Of a DNA stretch of 64,000 nucleotides, positions 9,266-17,478 are shown in pieces. The DNA lies in the NCBI GenBank assembly GCA_034429275.1, contig DAOUFU010000073.1, positions 17,069-81,068 of the forward strand. The letters run 5' to 3'. The DNA is from DAOUFU01 sp034429275. Its GTDB lineage: Bacteria > Chloroflexota > Anaerolineae > Aggregatilineales > Aggregatilineaceae. Below the pieces are notes generated by a model. That model did no database searches. It was not told where the DNA came from and saw only the letters and a program-made list of their open reading frames with translations. Both the position numbers and the translations under genes were made by a program. The stretch's first letter is position 1. Every line of letters begins with the position of its first letter.

Positions 9266-9416
9266 CGAATCTGGCCCATCCAGATGTTATCGATCGTAGC
9301 TCTTATTGTAACGACAAACGCGCCTGGCGCATCTCCACGCAGGGCGTGCGCGTCGGGCGGCGAAGCCCTCGGCAGTCTCGCCTCCATTGTGAAATGCACG
9401 CTGTGCCTGGGGCCTT

Positions 9417-9445
9417 TTGGCGCGCGTGCCAAAATTCTGTACACT
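9417..9445 (+). promoter_or_regulatory. Promoter of the acetyltransferase operon
   Basis: TTGGCG at 9417-9422 and TACACT at 9440-9445 are spaced by 17 bases, with an A/T-rich stretch before the -10. The predicted start is near 9452, about 60 bases before the gene. Confidence 0.6.
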
Positions 9446-9454
9446 GGTGTTACC

Positions 9455-9478
9455 ATCACTGATGGGTTCATCGGTGAT
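9455..9478 (+). other. 5'-UTR hairpin of the acetyltransferase operon
   Basis: ATCACTGATG at 9455-9464 pairs with CATCGGTGAT at 9469-9478 (10 bp, one G-T pair, GGTT loop). It begins just after the predicted transcription start, so it could protect the mRNA end or act as an operator. Its function is unknown. Confidence 0.45.
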
Positions 9479-9513
9479 AGACATCATCCGAGCAATCCGG
9501 CAGAGAGGCAGTG

Positions 9514-10407
9514 ATGCAGCTTCTTAACCGCGAAGACCGTAAAATCCTGCGCAAAATACAGGATCACATCAACCACATGCTGCGCACGTCAAACACCACC
9601 ATCGAGCAGATCGGCACGGTTGATGTCTATTTCCACCCGTCCAGTTCGGGCCTGTTCCTGAACTGCGTGACCCCTCACAAAGGAGTCGCGTGGGTGCGCC
9701 GCGAAGATTTGCTGGCGGCGTTTCAGGGGATGGAGCGGCTGGGTCGTTCGCCGCGCCTGATCTTTCAGGACGCCCTCTTCCCCGAAGCCTTCCGCCAACA
9801 GCTTGAGATCATCGGCCTGACGCTCGAAGGGATGCAGGTGGTCATGATCTACCGGCCCCTGCTAGGCCCGCTGATCCCCGACGAAATCCCGCTGGGCTGC
9901 CTGCCGGCGGAACCGCCCGCCCCGGTCACAGCCTGGATCGCCACCGAACGCGCAGATCTGGGGACCTGGCTGCGTGTCTTCAACGCGGGCTACTTCAACA
10001 CCGATATGATCACTGTGCCTCCCTCTGCCGTCGATGCCCTGGAACAGGAAATGCAGGAAGGCTCACGGTTTTTTGTGCTGGCGAGCTACGAGCGGGCACC
10101 CCTGGGCGCGGCACGAGTGGCCCTCCACCCGCCGACTGCTCAGATCGAGGCGCTGGTGACCGTCCCGTTGTGGCACGGCATGGGCCTGGAAATCGGCCTG
10201 GCCTGGCAGGCGGTGCGCGAAGCGGAAGCGCGCGGCTGTGAGACCGTATTCACTATTGCTCCACCGCCCGACCTCCGCGCCCTGTATCGCCGCCTGGGGT
10301 TCGAGGACCTGACGCATATCATGACCTTCTGGCAGGCCGAAACCTATGCCGCCCCAACCGATATTTTGCCATCTCTATCCGATTCGGCAGAGGGAGATGA
10401 CCTGTGA
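9514..10407 (+). CDS. GNAT-family acetyltransferase-like protein
   Basis: A cytosolic protein of 297 residues, first of a three-gene operon. The ATG at 9514 is preferred to the GTG at 9511 because of spacing from GAGAGG. The C-terminal half (about residues 135-280) shows a GNAT layout: a substrate-side segment, a strand with GAARVALHPPTAQIEALVTVP, the acetyl-CoA loop WHGMGLEIGLAWQAVREAEARG, and the end motif LYRRLGFEDLTHIMTF. The N-terminal 130 residues are unlike common GNAT proteins and may be a degenerate second GNAT fold. The substrate is unknown. It overlaps the next gene by four bases, indicating translational coupling. Confidence 0.75.
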   Translation: MQLLNREDRKILRKIQDHINHMLRTSNTTIEQIGTVDVYFHPSSSGLFLNCVTPHKGVAWVRREDLLAAFQGMERLGRSPRLIFQDALFPEAFRQQLEIIGLTLEGMQVVMIYRPLLGPLIPDEIPLGCLPAEPPAPVTAWIATERADLGTWLRVFNAGYFNTDMITVPPSAVDALEQEMQEGSRFFVLASYERAPLGAARVALHPPTAQIEALVTVPLWHGMGLEIGLAWQAVREAEARGCETVFTIAPPPDLRALYRRLGFEDLTHIMTFWQAETYAAPTDILPSLSDSAEGDDL

Positions 10408-11258
10408 CTCAACCCTGGTACCGCCTGTTCTTTCCCGCCACACTGCCTGATCCTGCTGCCGGGGCAGCGCAGATCGCCGAGACTCTGCGCGCCGTCCTGG
10501 GCGATCACGGCTTTGCGCCATACGATCCCTTCCCAGGCGGGACGGGCACACCTCCCGGCTTGAACGTGATGGTGCGCGTGTTTGTTGCGCCGCCGCAGGA
10601 TGGGTACATCTGCGTGATCGGCGAAGTCCCGGTTGATGTGCTGCCGACGCTGTCTCGGCGGCTCGGCGGTGCGTTTCTGGCCGCGTGGCTGACCGAGGAC
10701 GATGGCGGGTTTGCCGTGTACCGCGACGGGCTGCGCCAGGATGGCGCAGTCGCGCTCGCGCCCTACCTGCACGCCGGGCAGACGCTCACCACCCTGCAGC
10801 AGGCGCTGGCCGGTGAGATCGCCCTGCCGCCAGAGGCGAACGAGCGCCCGACCGCCGGTGCGCTGCCTCCCGAAATCCGCGCCCTGGCCGAAGACCAGGG
10901 AGTCAAGGCTCAAACGGCCTCGTCGTTGTTCGAGCGCTTGAGCGGCAGTCTGTTCGGCAAGCTGGAGAAACAGACGGGCAGCAGCGCCGACCAGGAACAG
11001 GCGCGCGCCATCTTCACCGGGGGCGAGCATGACCTGTGGAATACCCTGCACGGTCAGCGCGTGCGTGCCATCGCCGGGACGCTCCATCTGCCCGCGAACT
11101 GGCAGCACCCCTCGCACGATGTCGTGCGCGACGCCTATCACATCCACCGGCTGCGCAAACGCAGTCCCCGGATGCCGCTGATGCCCGGCGATGAGGAAAT
11201 GCTGCGCAGCGTGCCGGACGCGCTGGACTATCTGCCGGTGTATATGGGCCGCCCATGA
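10404..11258 (+). CDS. Protein of unknown function in acetyltransferase/methyltransferase operon
   Basis: I do not recognise this 284-residue protein. It starts at a GTG overlapping the upstream stop (GTGA) and ends in an ATGA overlap with the methyltransferase gene, so all three genes are translationally coupled. It has no signal peptide or membrane segment. The N-terminal half looks like a mixed alpha/beta domain; a low-complexity linker near residues 140-160 leads to a helical C-terminal half with an HDLWNTLHGQRVRAIAGTLHLPANW region. No catalytic motif is evident. Genomic context suggests a partner of the two flanking transferases. Confidence 0.7.
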   Translation: MTQPWYRLFFPATLPDPAAGAAQIAETLRAVLGDHGFAPYDPFPGGTGTPPGLNVMVRVFVAPPQDGYICVIGEVPVDVLPTLSRRLGGAFLAAWLTEDDGGFAVYRDGLRQDGAVALAPYLHAGQTLTTLQQALAGEIALPPEANERPTAGALPPEIRALAEDQGVKAQTASSLFERLSGSLFGKLEKQTGSSADQEQARAIFTGGEHDLWNTLHGQRVRAIAGTLHLPANWQHPSHDVVRDAYHIHRLRKRSPRMPLMPGDEEMLRSVPDALDYLPVYMGRP

Positions 11259-11836
11259 CCGAAAAGGATCGCCAGCGGTGGGATGCGCGCTACACCGCCC
11301 CCGGATATAAGCTCATTCGCCCGCCCAATTCCCTGCTGACACGATGGGTCAAGGCGCGGCTGCCCGGCCCAGGGCAGGCCCGTCCGCGCGCGCTTGAGCT
11401 GGCGTGCGGGTTGGGTCATAACGCGATGTGGCTGGCCGAACACGGGTATTTCGTGGTGGCGGTGGACATCAGCTTCGAGGCGCTGCGCATCGCCCGCGCT
11501 GAACTGTTGCGCCGTGCGCTGACGGGCGTGACGTTTGTCCAGGCGGACCTGGATGACTTCCTGCTGCCGCGCTCAGCCTTCGACCTGGCGATCGTGTTTC
11601 GCTTCCTGGATAGGCGGTTGTTCCCGGCCATCCGGGCGAGCGTGCGGCCCGGCGGCCTGGTTATTTACGAAACGCTCAATACCGGCCACCTCGCCCGGAA
11701 CCCCGATACCTGCGCCGATCACATGCTGCTGCCCGGCGAACTGCCCGGCTATTTCCCCGGCTGGCGCATCCTGGAAGCCCGCGATGACCCCATGAGCAGC
11801 GCCCTGGTCGCCCAAAAACCCGTAAGCACCGGCTAA
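11255..11836 (+). CDS. SAM-dependent methyltransferase (TehB/class I-like)
   Basis: A small class I methyltransferase of 193 residues. It opens with KDRQRWDARY, common in TehB-like and thiopurine-type methyltransferases. SAM-binding motif I is ALELACGLGHNAMWLAEHGY (about residues 45-65), followed by the acidic strand end AVDIS and the motif II-like QADLDDF; a YETLNTGH segment follows motif III. The substrate is not known; relatives methylate small molecules such as tellurite or thiols. It overlaps the upstream gene by four bases. Its stop overlaps by bases the stop of the convergent esterase gene, so no separate terminator fits between them. Confidence 0.87.
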   Translation: MTEKDRQRWDARYTAPGYKLIRPPNSLLTRWVKARLPGPGQARPRALELACGLGHNAMWLAEHGYFVVAVDISFEALRIARAELLRRALTGVTFVQADLDDFLLPRSAFDLAIVFRFLDRRLFPAIRASVRPGGLVIYETLNTGHLARNPDTCADHMLLPGELPGYFPGWRILEARDDPMSSALVAQKPVSTG

Positions 11837-13758
11837 GGCGCGGCTGGAGTCCCGGTCGCTTCGGCGATTGGGGTTGGGGTGGGGGCGCTCTCTTCGCGGC
11901 TGAACCAGCCGCGCTCGATGGCCTGACGCCCTTCGGCGGGCAGCTCGTGCCGCGAGAAAAATTCCCAGATGACCTCGCTCGTGCGAATATCGGTGTTCAC
12001 TTCTCCGGCCATGGCGGAGCCAAACCGGTCCTTTGCGCCGGGCAGGTTATGACCGCCCCCTTCGATGATGTAGAACATCACCTCGGCATCGCCCGCGCAG
12101 CCGCCGAATTCGTAAAAGGATGCCCGCGTGGTCGGCGATGGCGTGGTGAAGGGAACGATGGTGTAGGTCGTATCATCGACATTGCACCGGTTATAGAGCG
12201 CCCAGAACAGGACGGTATCCGGCACGGAGAGCAGTCCCTGAATGCCACCCGCTGCCGTACCCTTCCAGGGAATGACGGCATCATACGTACCGTGCATGAG
12301 CAGGATCGGCACGGGCGGCGTATTCTCGCAGAGCAGCGCGTAATCGGGAGGGATGGTTGCGGCAATGGAGGCGAAAGCCGCAAAACGATTGCTCGCTTCG
12401 CAGGCCAGCCGCTGAGTCATGAACCCGCCGTTGGAAAACCCGGCGATGTATACCCGGCGCTGGTCGATGGCGAGATCGAGCGCCAGGTCATCGATCACCA
12501 GGCTGAGGAAGGCGGCATCATCCACATCGACGACAGTGATGTTCTGCGGGTAGTAGCTGGCCAGTCCGCGCGTATAGTTCCACTCGCGGCCCGGTTCCGC
12601 GCCGATCACCAGGCTGCCAGAGGGGTACACCACGATGAAGTTATTCGCTGCCGCGACCCGGTTGAGGTCCAGAATATAGGCCATGCCCGCAGCGGTACCG
12701 GGACGCCCGTGCAGCGCGATCACGACCGGGAGCGGGGTGTCCGGCTGGTAGCCGGGCGGCACATAGGCCACATATTCGCGCGGCACGCGGCCCCACAATT
12801 CCGCCTGCACCGGTTCGAGCGCGAGCGGCTCGTCGTTAAGAAACTGGAGGACCAATGCGGTAGCGTCCAGCCCGGCCTGGTTGAGCGCATAAGGGCCGAT
12901 GCGCGGCCAGAAGCTCGCCACATGGGGCAGCAGATGCGCCTCGACTCGCACCCCTTCCGGGCACGCGCGGTACACCTGGTCGCTGAGTGCGTCGCTGGCC
13001 TCGACTTCCGCCAGGTCACAGCCTGCGCGCTCGGCCCAAAATGCTGCCGTGCGCGCAATCCCCAGCGCGTGGATGGTGATGGATGTGCCATCGCGAGTTG
13101 TTTCGGTCTGGCTGGTGCCCCTGGCGGGGAAGTTGGCGTCTTGCGCGCCCATCAGGATCAAAGCAGACACTGGCTCTGCGGGGGAGGGGCACGATTCGGC
13201 CACATAATCCCACATCAGCGCGCCCACGACCGCGATCTTGGAGAATGTGCCGGGCATCGCGCAGCCCAGGCGATAGGCCAGGCTACCGCCGCCCGCAAAG
13301 GCCACCAGCGATACGCGCGCCGGGTCCACCGGGTAGCTGGCGCTCAGATCGTCCACGATGGCGGTGATGAAGGCCGCATCATCGACGAAGGTGAGTGCGC
13401 TGGGCCATCCCAGGGCCGCGCGTCCATCGTTCCAGCCCAGGTCATAAGCGTCGGGATAAGCGACGATGAAGCCGCCCGCTTCGGCTGCTTCGTCCAGGCC
13501 GGTTTGTGCGGCCATCGCCTTGCCCGATGACGCGAAGGAATGCAGCGCGATCACAAGCGGGACGGGTGAGGTTCCTGCTGCCGACCGGCTCAGCGAGGTG
13601 GGTATGCTCAGATGCACCACACGCTCGATACCATCTACCAGCAGGGTACGGCTTACCATCGGGCTGCCCGTCTGCGCGGAGGCAGGTGGCGGTAGCTGGA
13701 GCGCGCCCAATACCATCGCCAGCACAACTGCTCCCCAAAACATGCCGCGAATGCGCAT
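11833..13758 (-). CDS. Secreted tandem esterase (PHB depolymerase/feruloyl esterase family), first domain degenerate
   Basis: A secreted alpha/beta-hydrolase protein of 641 residues with two homologous domains of the Esterase_PHB/LpqC family. The start at 13758 has GGAGGTGG upstream, and a signal peptide ends near residue 29 (ASA-QT). Domain 2 (about residues 325-610) has the nucleophile Ser442 in AGFSNGG, a candidate acid Asp493 in HGTYDAVIPW, and His570 in GGGHNLPG. Domain 1 (about 35-310) has AFAGGG in place of the serine motif, with Ala155 at the nucleophile position, and no matching histidine motif, so it is probably inactive. A short Pro/Thr-rich tail ends the protein. Substrates may be polyester or feruloylated plant polymers; this is family knowledge only. 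Confidence 0.87.
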   Translation of the reverse strand: MRIRGMFWGAVVLAMVLGALQLPPPASAQTGSPMVSRTLLVDGIERVVHLSIPTSLSRSAAGTSPVPLVIALHSFASSGKAMAAQTGLDEAAEAGGFIVAYPDAYDLGWNDGRAALGWPSALTFVDDAAFITAIVDDLSASYPVDPARVSLVAFAGGGSLAYRLGCAMPGTFSKIAVVGALMWDYVAESCPSPAEPVSALILMGAQDANFPARGTSQTETTRDGTSITIHALGIARTAAFWAERAGCDLAEVEASDALSDQVYRACPEGVRVEAHLLPHVASFWPRIGPYALNQAGLDATALVLQFLNDEPLALEPVQAELWGRVPREYVAYVPPGYQPDTPLPVVIALHGRPGTAAGMAYILDLNRVAAANNFIVVYPSGSLVIGAEPGREWNYTRGLASYYPQNITVVDVDDAAFLSLVIDDLALDLAIDQRRVYIAGFSNGGFMTQRLACEASNRFAAFASIAATIPPDYALLCENTPPVPILLMHGTYDAVIPWKGTAAGGIQGLLSVPDTVLFWALYNRCNVDDTTYTIVPFTTPSPTTRASFYEFGGCAGDAEVMFYIIEGGGHNLPGAKDRFGSAMAGEVNTDIRTSEVIWEFFSRHELPAEGRQAIERGWFSREESAPTPTPIAEATGTPAAP

Positions 13759-13857
13759 CTCTCCACCTCCGGCAGTCCCGGTTTTGCCCGCCGGGTCCAT
13801 ATTCGGTCTTTTTGTGTGTGCTTGTTTATACGCGGTCACCCTGCCGGTTTAATCACA

Positions 13858-13889
13858 GCGGGGAGCACCCTGTGCCGGGCGCTCCCCGC
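13858..13889. terminator. Strong hairpin between HerA-like ATPase and esterase genes
   Basis: GCGGGGAGC at 13858-13866 pairs perfectly with GCTCCCCGC at 13881-13889. It lies after the ATPase gene and before the esterase on the minus strand. No T-run follows, so termination is plausible but not certain. Confidence 0.4.
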
Positions 13890-13932
13890 GAGCAAGCGAT
13901 ATCCTGGCAGCCGGTGACGCCTGTAGAGAATG

Positions 13933-16785
13933 TCAGCGACCCCAGCCGGTTTGCTGCGGGGGCAGCATGGGCGGCTGGGAAGGCATCACGCCCCAGGCAG
14001 GCAGCAGGGTCAACTGGCCGTTGGCACGCGCCAGCCAGTGCGGTTTCCAACCAATGCCGAAGACGGTGACGTGAATATCTTTCTTCAGCGGCGTGATGCG
14101 ATATTCTTCCTCGATGCGCGAGATGCGCAGCCACTTGTCGTTGGCCTGGCGTAGATCGTTTTCGAGCCGGCGCTGAGTCTCGTCCAACTGGCGTTCGAGT
14201 TCAGCGATCGTCTGCTCGGCTTCATACACATTTTCGCGCGCCTGGCCCTTATAGCGGCGAGTGCGGCTCACCCGCGAAAGCGTGTAGGTCGTCCGCCCAC
14301 GCAGCAAGCTGAGCGCTGCCTCGCCCGCCGTGAACAATTCCTCGTTCTTCAGTTCCCCCAACGCCTGCCGGTCGGAGGCCAGGTCGCGCGCGGCACGATT
14401 AAGCTGCCCTTCGAGCCTGTCGAAAATCTTCTCGTACTGCGCCGTGATGCGGTCGATCTCTTCATCGCGTTTCTGCCGGGCCATGTTTTGCGCCAGCACC
14501 AAAAAGTCGCGGTGTGTCATACCCGGCTGGCTGTAGAGGCCCAGTTCCGGGTTGTAGACAAGCACCAGGCTCTCGGCTTTGTAGAGGTAATCGATCACTT
14601 CAGCGCGCAGCGCGGTCATCCGTTTGGGATCGGTCAGCCCGGCATCCAGCGCGCCATAGGCCGCATCACCAAACGGCTCCTGGCTGAAGTCGCGCGGGTC
14701 CAGGAACGGCGCGCGACATTCTTCCCAGCGGATCAAACCTGCTGCCGGGACATCCATCACGTGATAGGCATAGGGATGCACCAGCGAGATTCCACTCTTG
14801 CGATCCGCATAACGCACTTCAAGCTGGGCCAGCAGGAACGACTCGTAGGCCATCAACCCCTGCGAGATCAATTCGGCGGTCATGCCGGTGCGCTGCGCCC
14901 ACATCGCCAGCGCCTGGTTCTGAGGGATCACCGGCGGCAGGTAATACTGCGCCACGCTCGACGGCAGCGGGGGCGGCACCAGGTCGTAGCCGGGCGGCAG
15001 GTCGATCCCGGCACGGCGCGCGGATGTGAGCTGGCTGCCGGTCATGGCCGGGCTGGCCGCCTGGGTCGGCTCGTAAACCGGGCGGGTATAGCCGGGAGAT
15101 GGCGCGGCGTTGGGCATGCCGCCCGTTCCCAGATCGGGCAGGGTCGATGGCGGCGGTGCAGCAGGCTGCGGCGCAGCAGGGCGCGCCTGGGGCAATTCCG
15201 GCAGGGTAAGCGGCGGCGGAGTCGCGCCACGCGGGACGGGCGGTTCCTGTGTCCCCAAGCGCAGAGTCGGACCATCCAGATCGGGCAGTGTGGGTGGGCG
15301 CTGCGCCATTGACGCCTGGATCATCGAGGGGTGCTGCTGCTGGAAGGAAGGGTAATAGGGCTGCGCCTTCTGGTCGGCCATCAACGTGCGCACCTGCTGG
15401 CGGGTGAGCGGTCCCCGCAGGAAGCTCATCGCCCAGCGGGTGTGAATCGCAATGGGTCCAGTGGAGTTGTGCACGTTGTGCATCACGAACACGCGCGGCC
15501 CGATGCTGCTGAGCAGCTGGTTGACATTGTCCAGGTTCAGGCCGCCCTCGGCGCGGACAAGGCTTTGGAGGCCGCTCAGCACTTTGTTCTTGTCGTTTTC
15601 GGTTTGCAGCTTGCCGATGAACCACGTCCCGGCGTTGGCCAGCCCTTTGTAGTCGATATCGCCGGGGTTCTGCGTGGCGAGCACCAGCCCCAACCCGAAG
15701 GCGCGCGCCTGTTTGAGCAGCCGCAGGACCGGTTCCTTGCTGGGTGGGTTATAGGGATGCGGCGGGAAGAAGCCAAACACTTCATCGAAATAGAGCAATG
15801 CGCGCAGGCTGGTCGTGCCGCTCAAGGTGCGCATCCAGGCCAGCATGTTTTCGAGCAGCAGCGTGACGATGAACATCCGCTCGGCGTCGTTGAGGTGGGC
15901 GATATAGAACACGCTGACGCGCGGCTTGCCTTCCGGCGTATAGAGCAGGCTCTGGATGTCGAGCGGCTCGCCCTGCACCCAGCTTTGGAACGAGGGCGAG
16001 GCCAGGATGTTGTTGAGGTCCATCGCCAGTGCGAACCGCGCCTTTTCGGGGAAGACGGTATCCACGTCGAACACGCCCAGCTTGGTGAAGGGGGGATTCT
16101 GCACCTGGACGATGATATCTTCGAGGGTTAGCCCCTGGCCGCGCCGCCAGGCCATCTCGAAGATGTTGGCGATCAGCACGTGTTCTTTATCTTTGACCGG
16201 CTCGACATCTTTGCCGATCAAAGCCAGCAGCGCCGTCACAATGCCGTTGATTCGCTCGCGGTGGAACTCGTCGTCGCCGGGCTGCCAGCCGCCCACCGGG
16301 GCCTGCATCGCTTCCAGGATGCTGATCGGCAGGCCCGCATCCGAGCCGGGGGTGTAGACGCTGAAGCGGGCGCTCTGCTTGAAGGTCTGCACGCGCTGCG
16401 GCGAGATGCCCCATCCCGCCAGCCCTTCGCGCCACTGTTTGGCGACTTCCTGGGCGTAGGCGTGCGGCTCCAGGCCCGCGCGCCGGGCATCATCCTCGTT
16501 GATCCAGGGTTCGAAGTCGGATGGCTGGAGATTGGGAAAGGCCAGCATCAGGTTGGTGATGTCGCCCTTGGGGTCAATGATGATCGAGGGGATGTTGTCC
16601 ATCACCGCTTCTTCGAGCAAGGTGACGCACAACCCCGTCTTGCCGCTGCCCGTCATGCCAACGACGACCGCGTGTGTGGTCAAATCGCGCGAGTCGTAAT
16701 AGATCACTTCGTCAACCAGGCGGCGGGTGGTGGGGTCAAAACGGCGACCCAGGTAAAAGGTCGTAGGGGCTTCAATAAACGGCAT
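13933..16785 (-). CDS. HerA/DUF87-like ATPase with coiled-coil tail
   Basis: A large P-loop ATPase of 950 residues related to HerA and VirB4/TraG-type DNA-pumping enzymes. The start at 16785 has AGGAG six bases upstream. The Walker A motif GMTGSGKT is at residues 43-50; SIIIDPKGD and the Walker B-like ALLYFDEVFGF follow, with a TQNPGDIDYKGLANAGTWFIGKLQ sensor region typical of the HerA clan. Residues about 490-640 are a Pro-rich, disordered linker, and the last third has a predicted coiled coil. There is no signal or membrane segment. No NurA nuclease is next to it, so a role in DNA end processing, as for archaeal HerA, is not supported by context. Confidence 0.85.
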   Translation of the reverse strand: MPFIEAPTTFYLGRRFDPTTRRLVDEVIYYDSRDLTTHAVVVGMTGSGKTGLCVTLLEEAVMDNIPSIIIDPKGDITNLMLAFPNLQPSDFEPWINEDDARRAGLEPHAYAQEVAKQWREGLAGWGISPQRVQTFKQSARFSVYTPGSDAGLPISILEAMQAPVGGWQPGDDEFHRERINGIVTALLALIGKDVEPVKDKEHVLIANIFEMAWRRGQGLTLEDIIVQVQNPPFTKLGVFDVDTVFPEKARFALAMDLNNILASPSFQSWVQGEPLDIQSLLYTPEGKPRVSVFYIAHLNDAERMFIVTLLLENMLAWMRTLSGTTSLRALLYFDEVFGFFPPHPYNPPSKEPVLRLLKQARAFGLGLVLATQNPGDIDYKGLANAGTWFIGKLQTENDKNKVLSGLQSLVRAEGGLNLDNVNQLLSSIGPRVFVMHNVHNSTGPIAIHTRWAMSFLRGPLTRQQVRTLMADQKAQPYYPSFQQQHPSMIQASMAQRPPTLPDLDGPTLRLGTQEPPVPRGATPPPLTLPELPQARPAAPQPAAPPPSTLPDLGTGGMPNAAPSPGYTRPVYEPTQAASPAMTGSQLTSARRAGIDLPPGYDLVPPPLPSSVAQYYLPPVIPQNQALAMWAQRTGMTAELISQGLMAYESFLLAQLEVRYADRKSGISLVHPYAYHVMDVPAAGLIRWEECRAPFLDPRDFSQEPFGDAAYGALDAGLTDPKRMTALRAEVIDYLYKAESLVLVYNPELGLYSQPGMTHRDFLVLAQNMARQKRDEEIDRITAQYEKIFDRLEGQLNRAARDLASDRQALGELKNEELFTAGEAALSLLRGRTTYTLSRVSRTRRYKGQARENVYEAEQTIAELERQLDETQRRLENDLRQANDKWLRISRIEEEYRITPLKKDIHVTVFGIGWKPHWLARANGQLTLLPAWGVMPSQPPMLPPQQTGWGR

Positions 16786-16878
16786 AGGGACTCCTGCCTT
16801 TTTATGCTGCTTGTGCACCCAGACGTATTCATGGCGTGCGCTGATTATAGGAGAACGCTCGATGTACAGCTAATCTTA

Positions 16879-16884
16879 AGTGTA
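16879..16884 (-). promoter_or_regulatory. Extended -10 promoter of the HerA-like ATPase gene
   Basis: On the minus strand TGC-TACACT forms an extended -10 element about 94 bases before the start codon. No good -35 is seen. Confidence 0.4.
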
Positions 16885-16946
16885 GCACATATTTTCTAGC
16901 GAGAGGTAAAAAGCGGGCCGATGACAAGAGGGATGGGAAGCACAGG

Positions 16947-17459
16947 CTAACAGGGCGCGGAATCGATGAACGCCCGCACCTGTTCGATCAACACCGGGAG
17001 CGCGGCGGCCACCTGCGGCGAGAGTCCCTCGCCATGCTCAAAGGTGGCGGCGGTGATCGTCCACAGCACGCAGCGCGGCGCAGCGCCATAGAGGGCCTGC
17101 GCAGCAGCCAGCAGCGCACCGGGATCAAGGTAATGACCGAGCGACGCGGCAGCATTGGGTGCCGCGATCACGTCTTCGCGGCAGATGCTGCCCGGCTCAC
17201 GCGCGGACCCGGTCGGCGCTGCGGCGTCGGTCGGCGCTGCCGCGTCGGTCGGTGCTGCGGCGTCGATCAGGATCAACAGGCGAACGGCGCTCACCGCTTC
17301 GGCCAGGTCGAGTGTCAACTGGTGGCATTCCATGACCTGGGCGCGCGCCGGGTCTACCAAAGTGACGAGCCGGGCCGCCGCGAGGCGACCCAGCCCGTCA
17401 TCTCCGCGCAAGGTGTTTCCGTAACCAATCACCAACACGGGCGGAGTCGAAGCAGTCAT
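16947..17459 (-). CDS. hoxW: [NiFe]-hydrogenase maturation protease
   Basis: A cytosolic endopeptidase (HyaD/HoxW family, 170 residues) that removes the C-terminal peptide of the large subunit once nickel is inserted. The N-terminus VLVIGYGNTLRGDDGLG matches the family motif with the nickel-binding acidic residue. MECHQLTLDLAE follows; the usual second nickel ligand region is present. The third expected ligand, a His, may be the one in ATFEHGEGLSP near residue 140. An insertion with three copies of DAAAPT interrupts the strand after LILIDA, encoded by 18-bp repeats. The gene lies 20 bases after hoxH and its likely substrate is HoxH. No Shine-Dalgarno sequence is obvious. Confidence 0.85.
   Translation of the reverse strand: MTASTPPVLVIGYGNTLRGDDGLGRLAAARLVTLVDPARAQVMECHQLTLDLAEAVSAVRLLILIDAAAPTDAAAPTDAAAPTGSAREPGSICREDVIAAPNAAASLGHYLDPGALLAAAQALYGAAPRCVLWTITAATFEHGEGLSPQVAAALPVLIEQVRAFIDSAPC
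17212..17265. repeat. Three 18-bp in-frame tandem repeats inside hoxW
   Basis: Units at 17212-17229, 17230-17247 and 17248-17265 differ by one or two bases (GTCGGCGCTGCGGCGTCG type). Each encodes Asp-Ala-Ala-Ala-Pro-Thr on the minus strand. The unit number is likely variable between strains by slippage, which would only change loop length. Confidence 0.9.
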
Positions 17460-17478
17460 AGCATCAGCGCGCCGTTCG

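Noticed and set aside
11947..13530. Long plus-strand reading frame antisense to the esterase gene
   Set aside because: Arg/Gly/His-rich shadow translation without domain features; the minus-strand gene has a signal peptide and full esterase motifs.
17212..17265. CRISPR-like or mobile repeat
   Set aside because: The three units are contiguous without spacers and keep the coding frame, so they are an in-gene tandem repeat.
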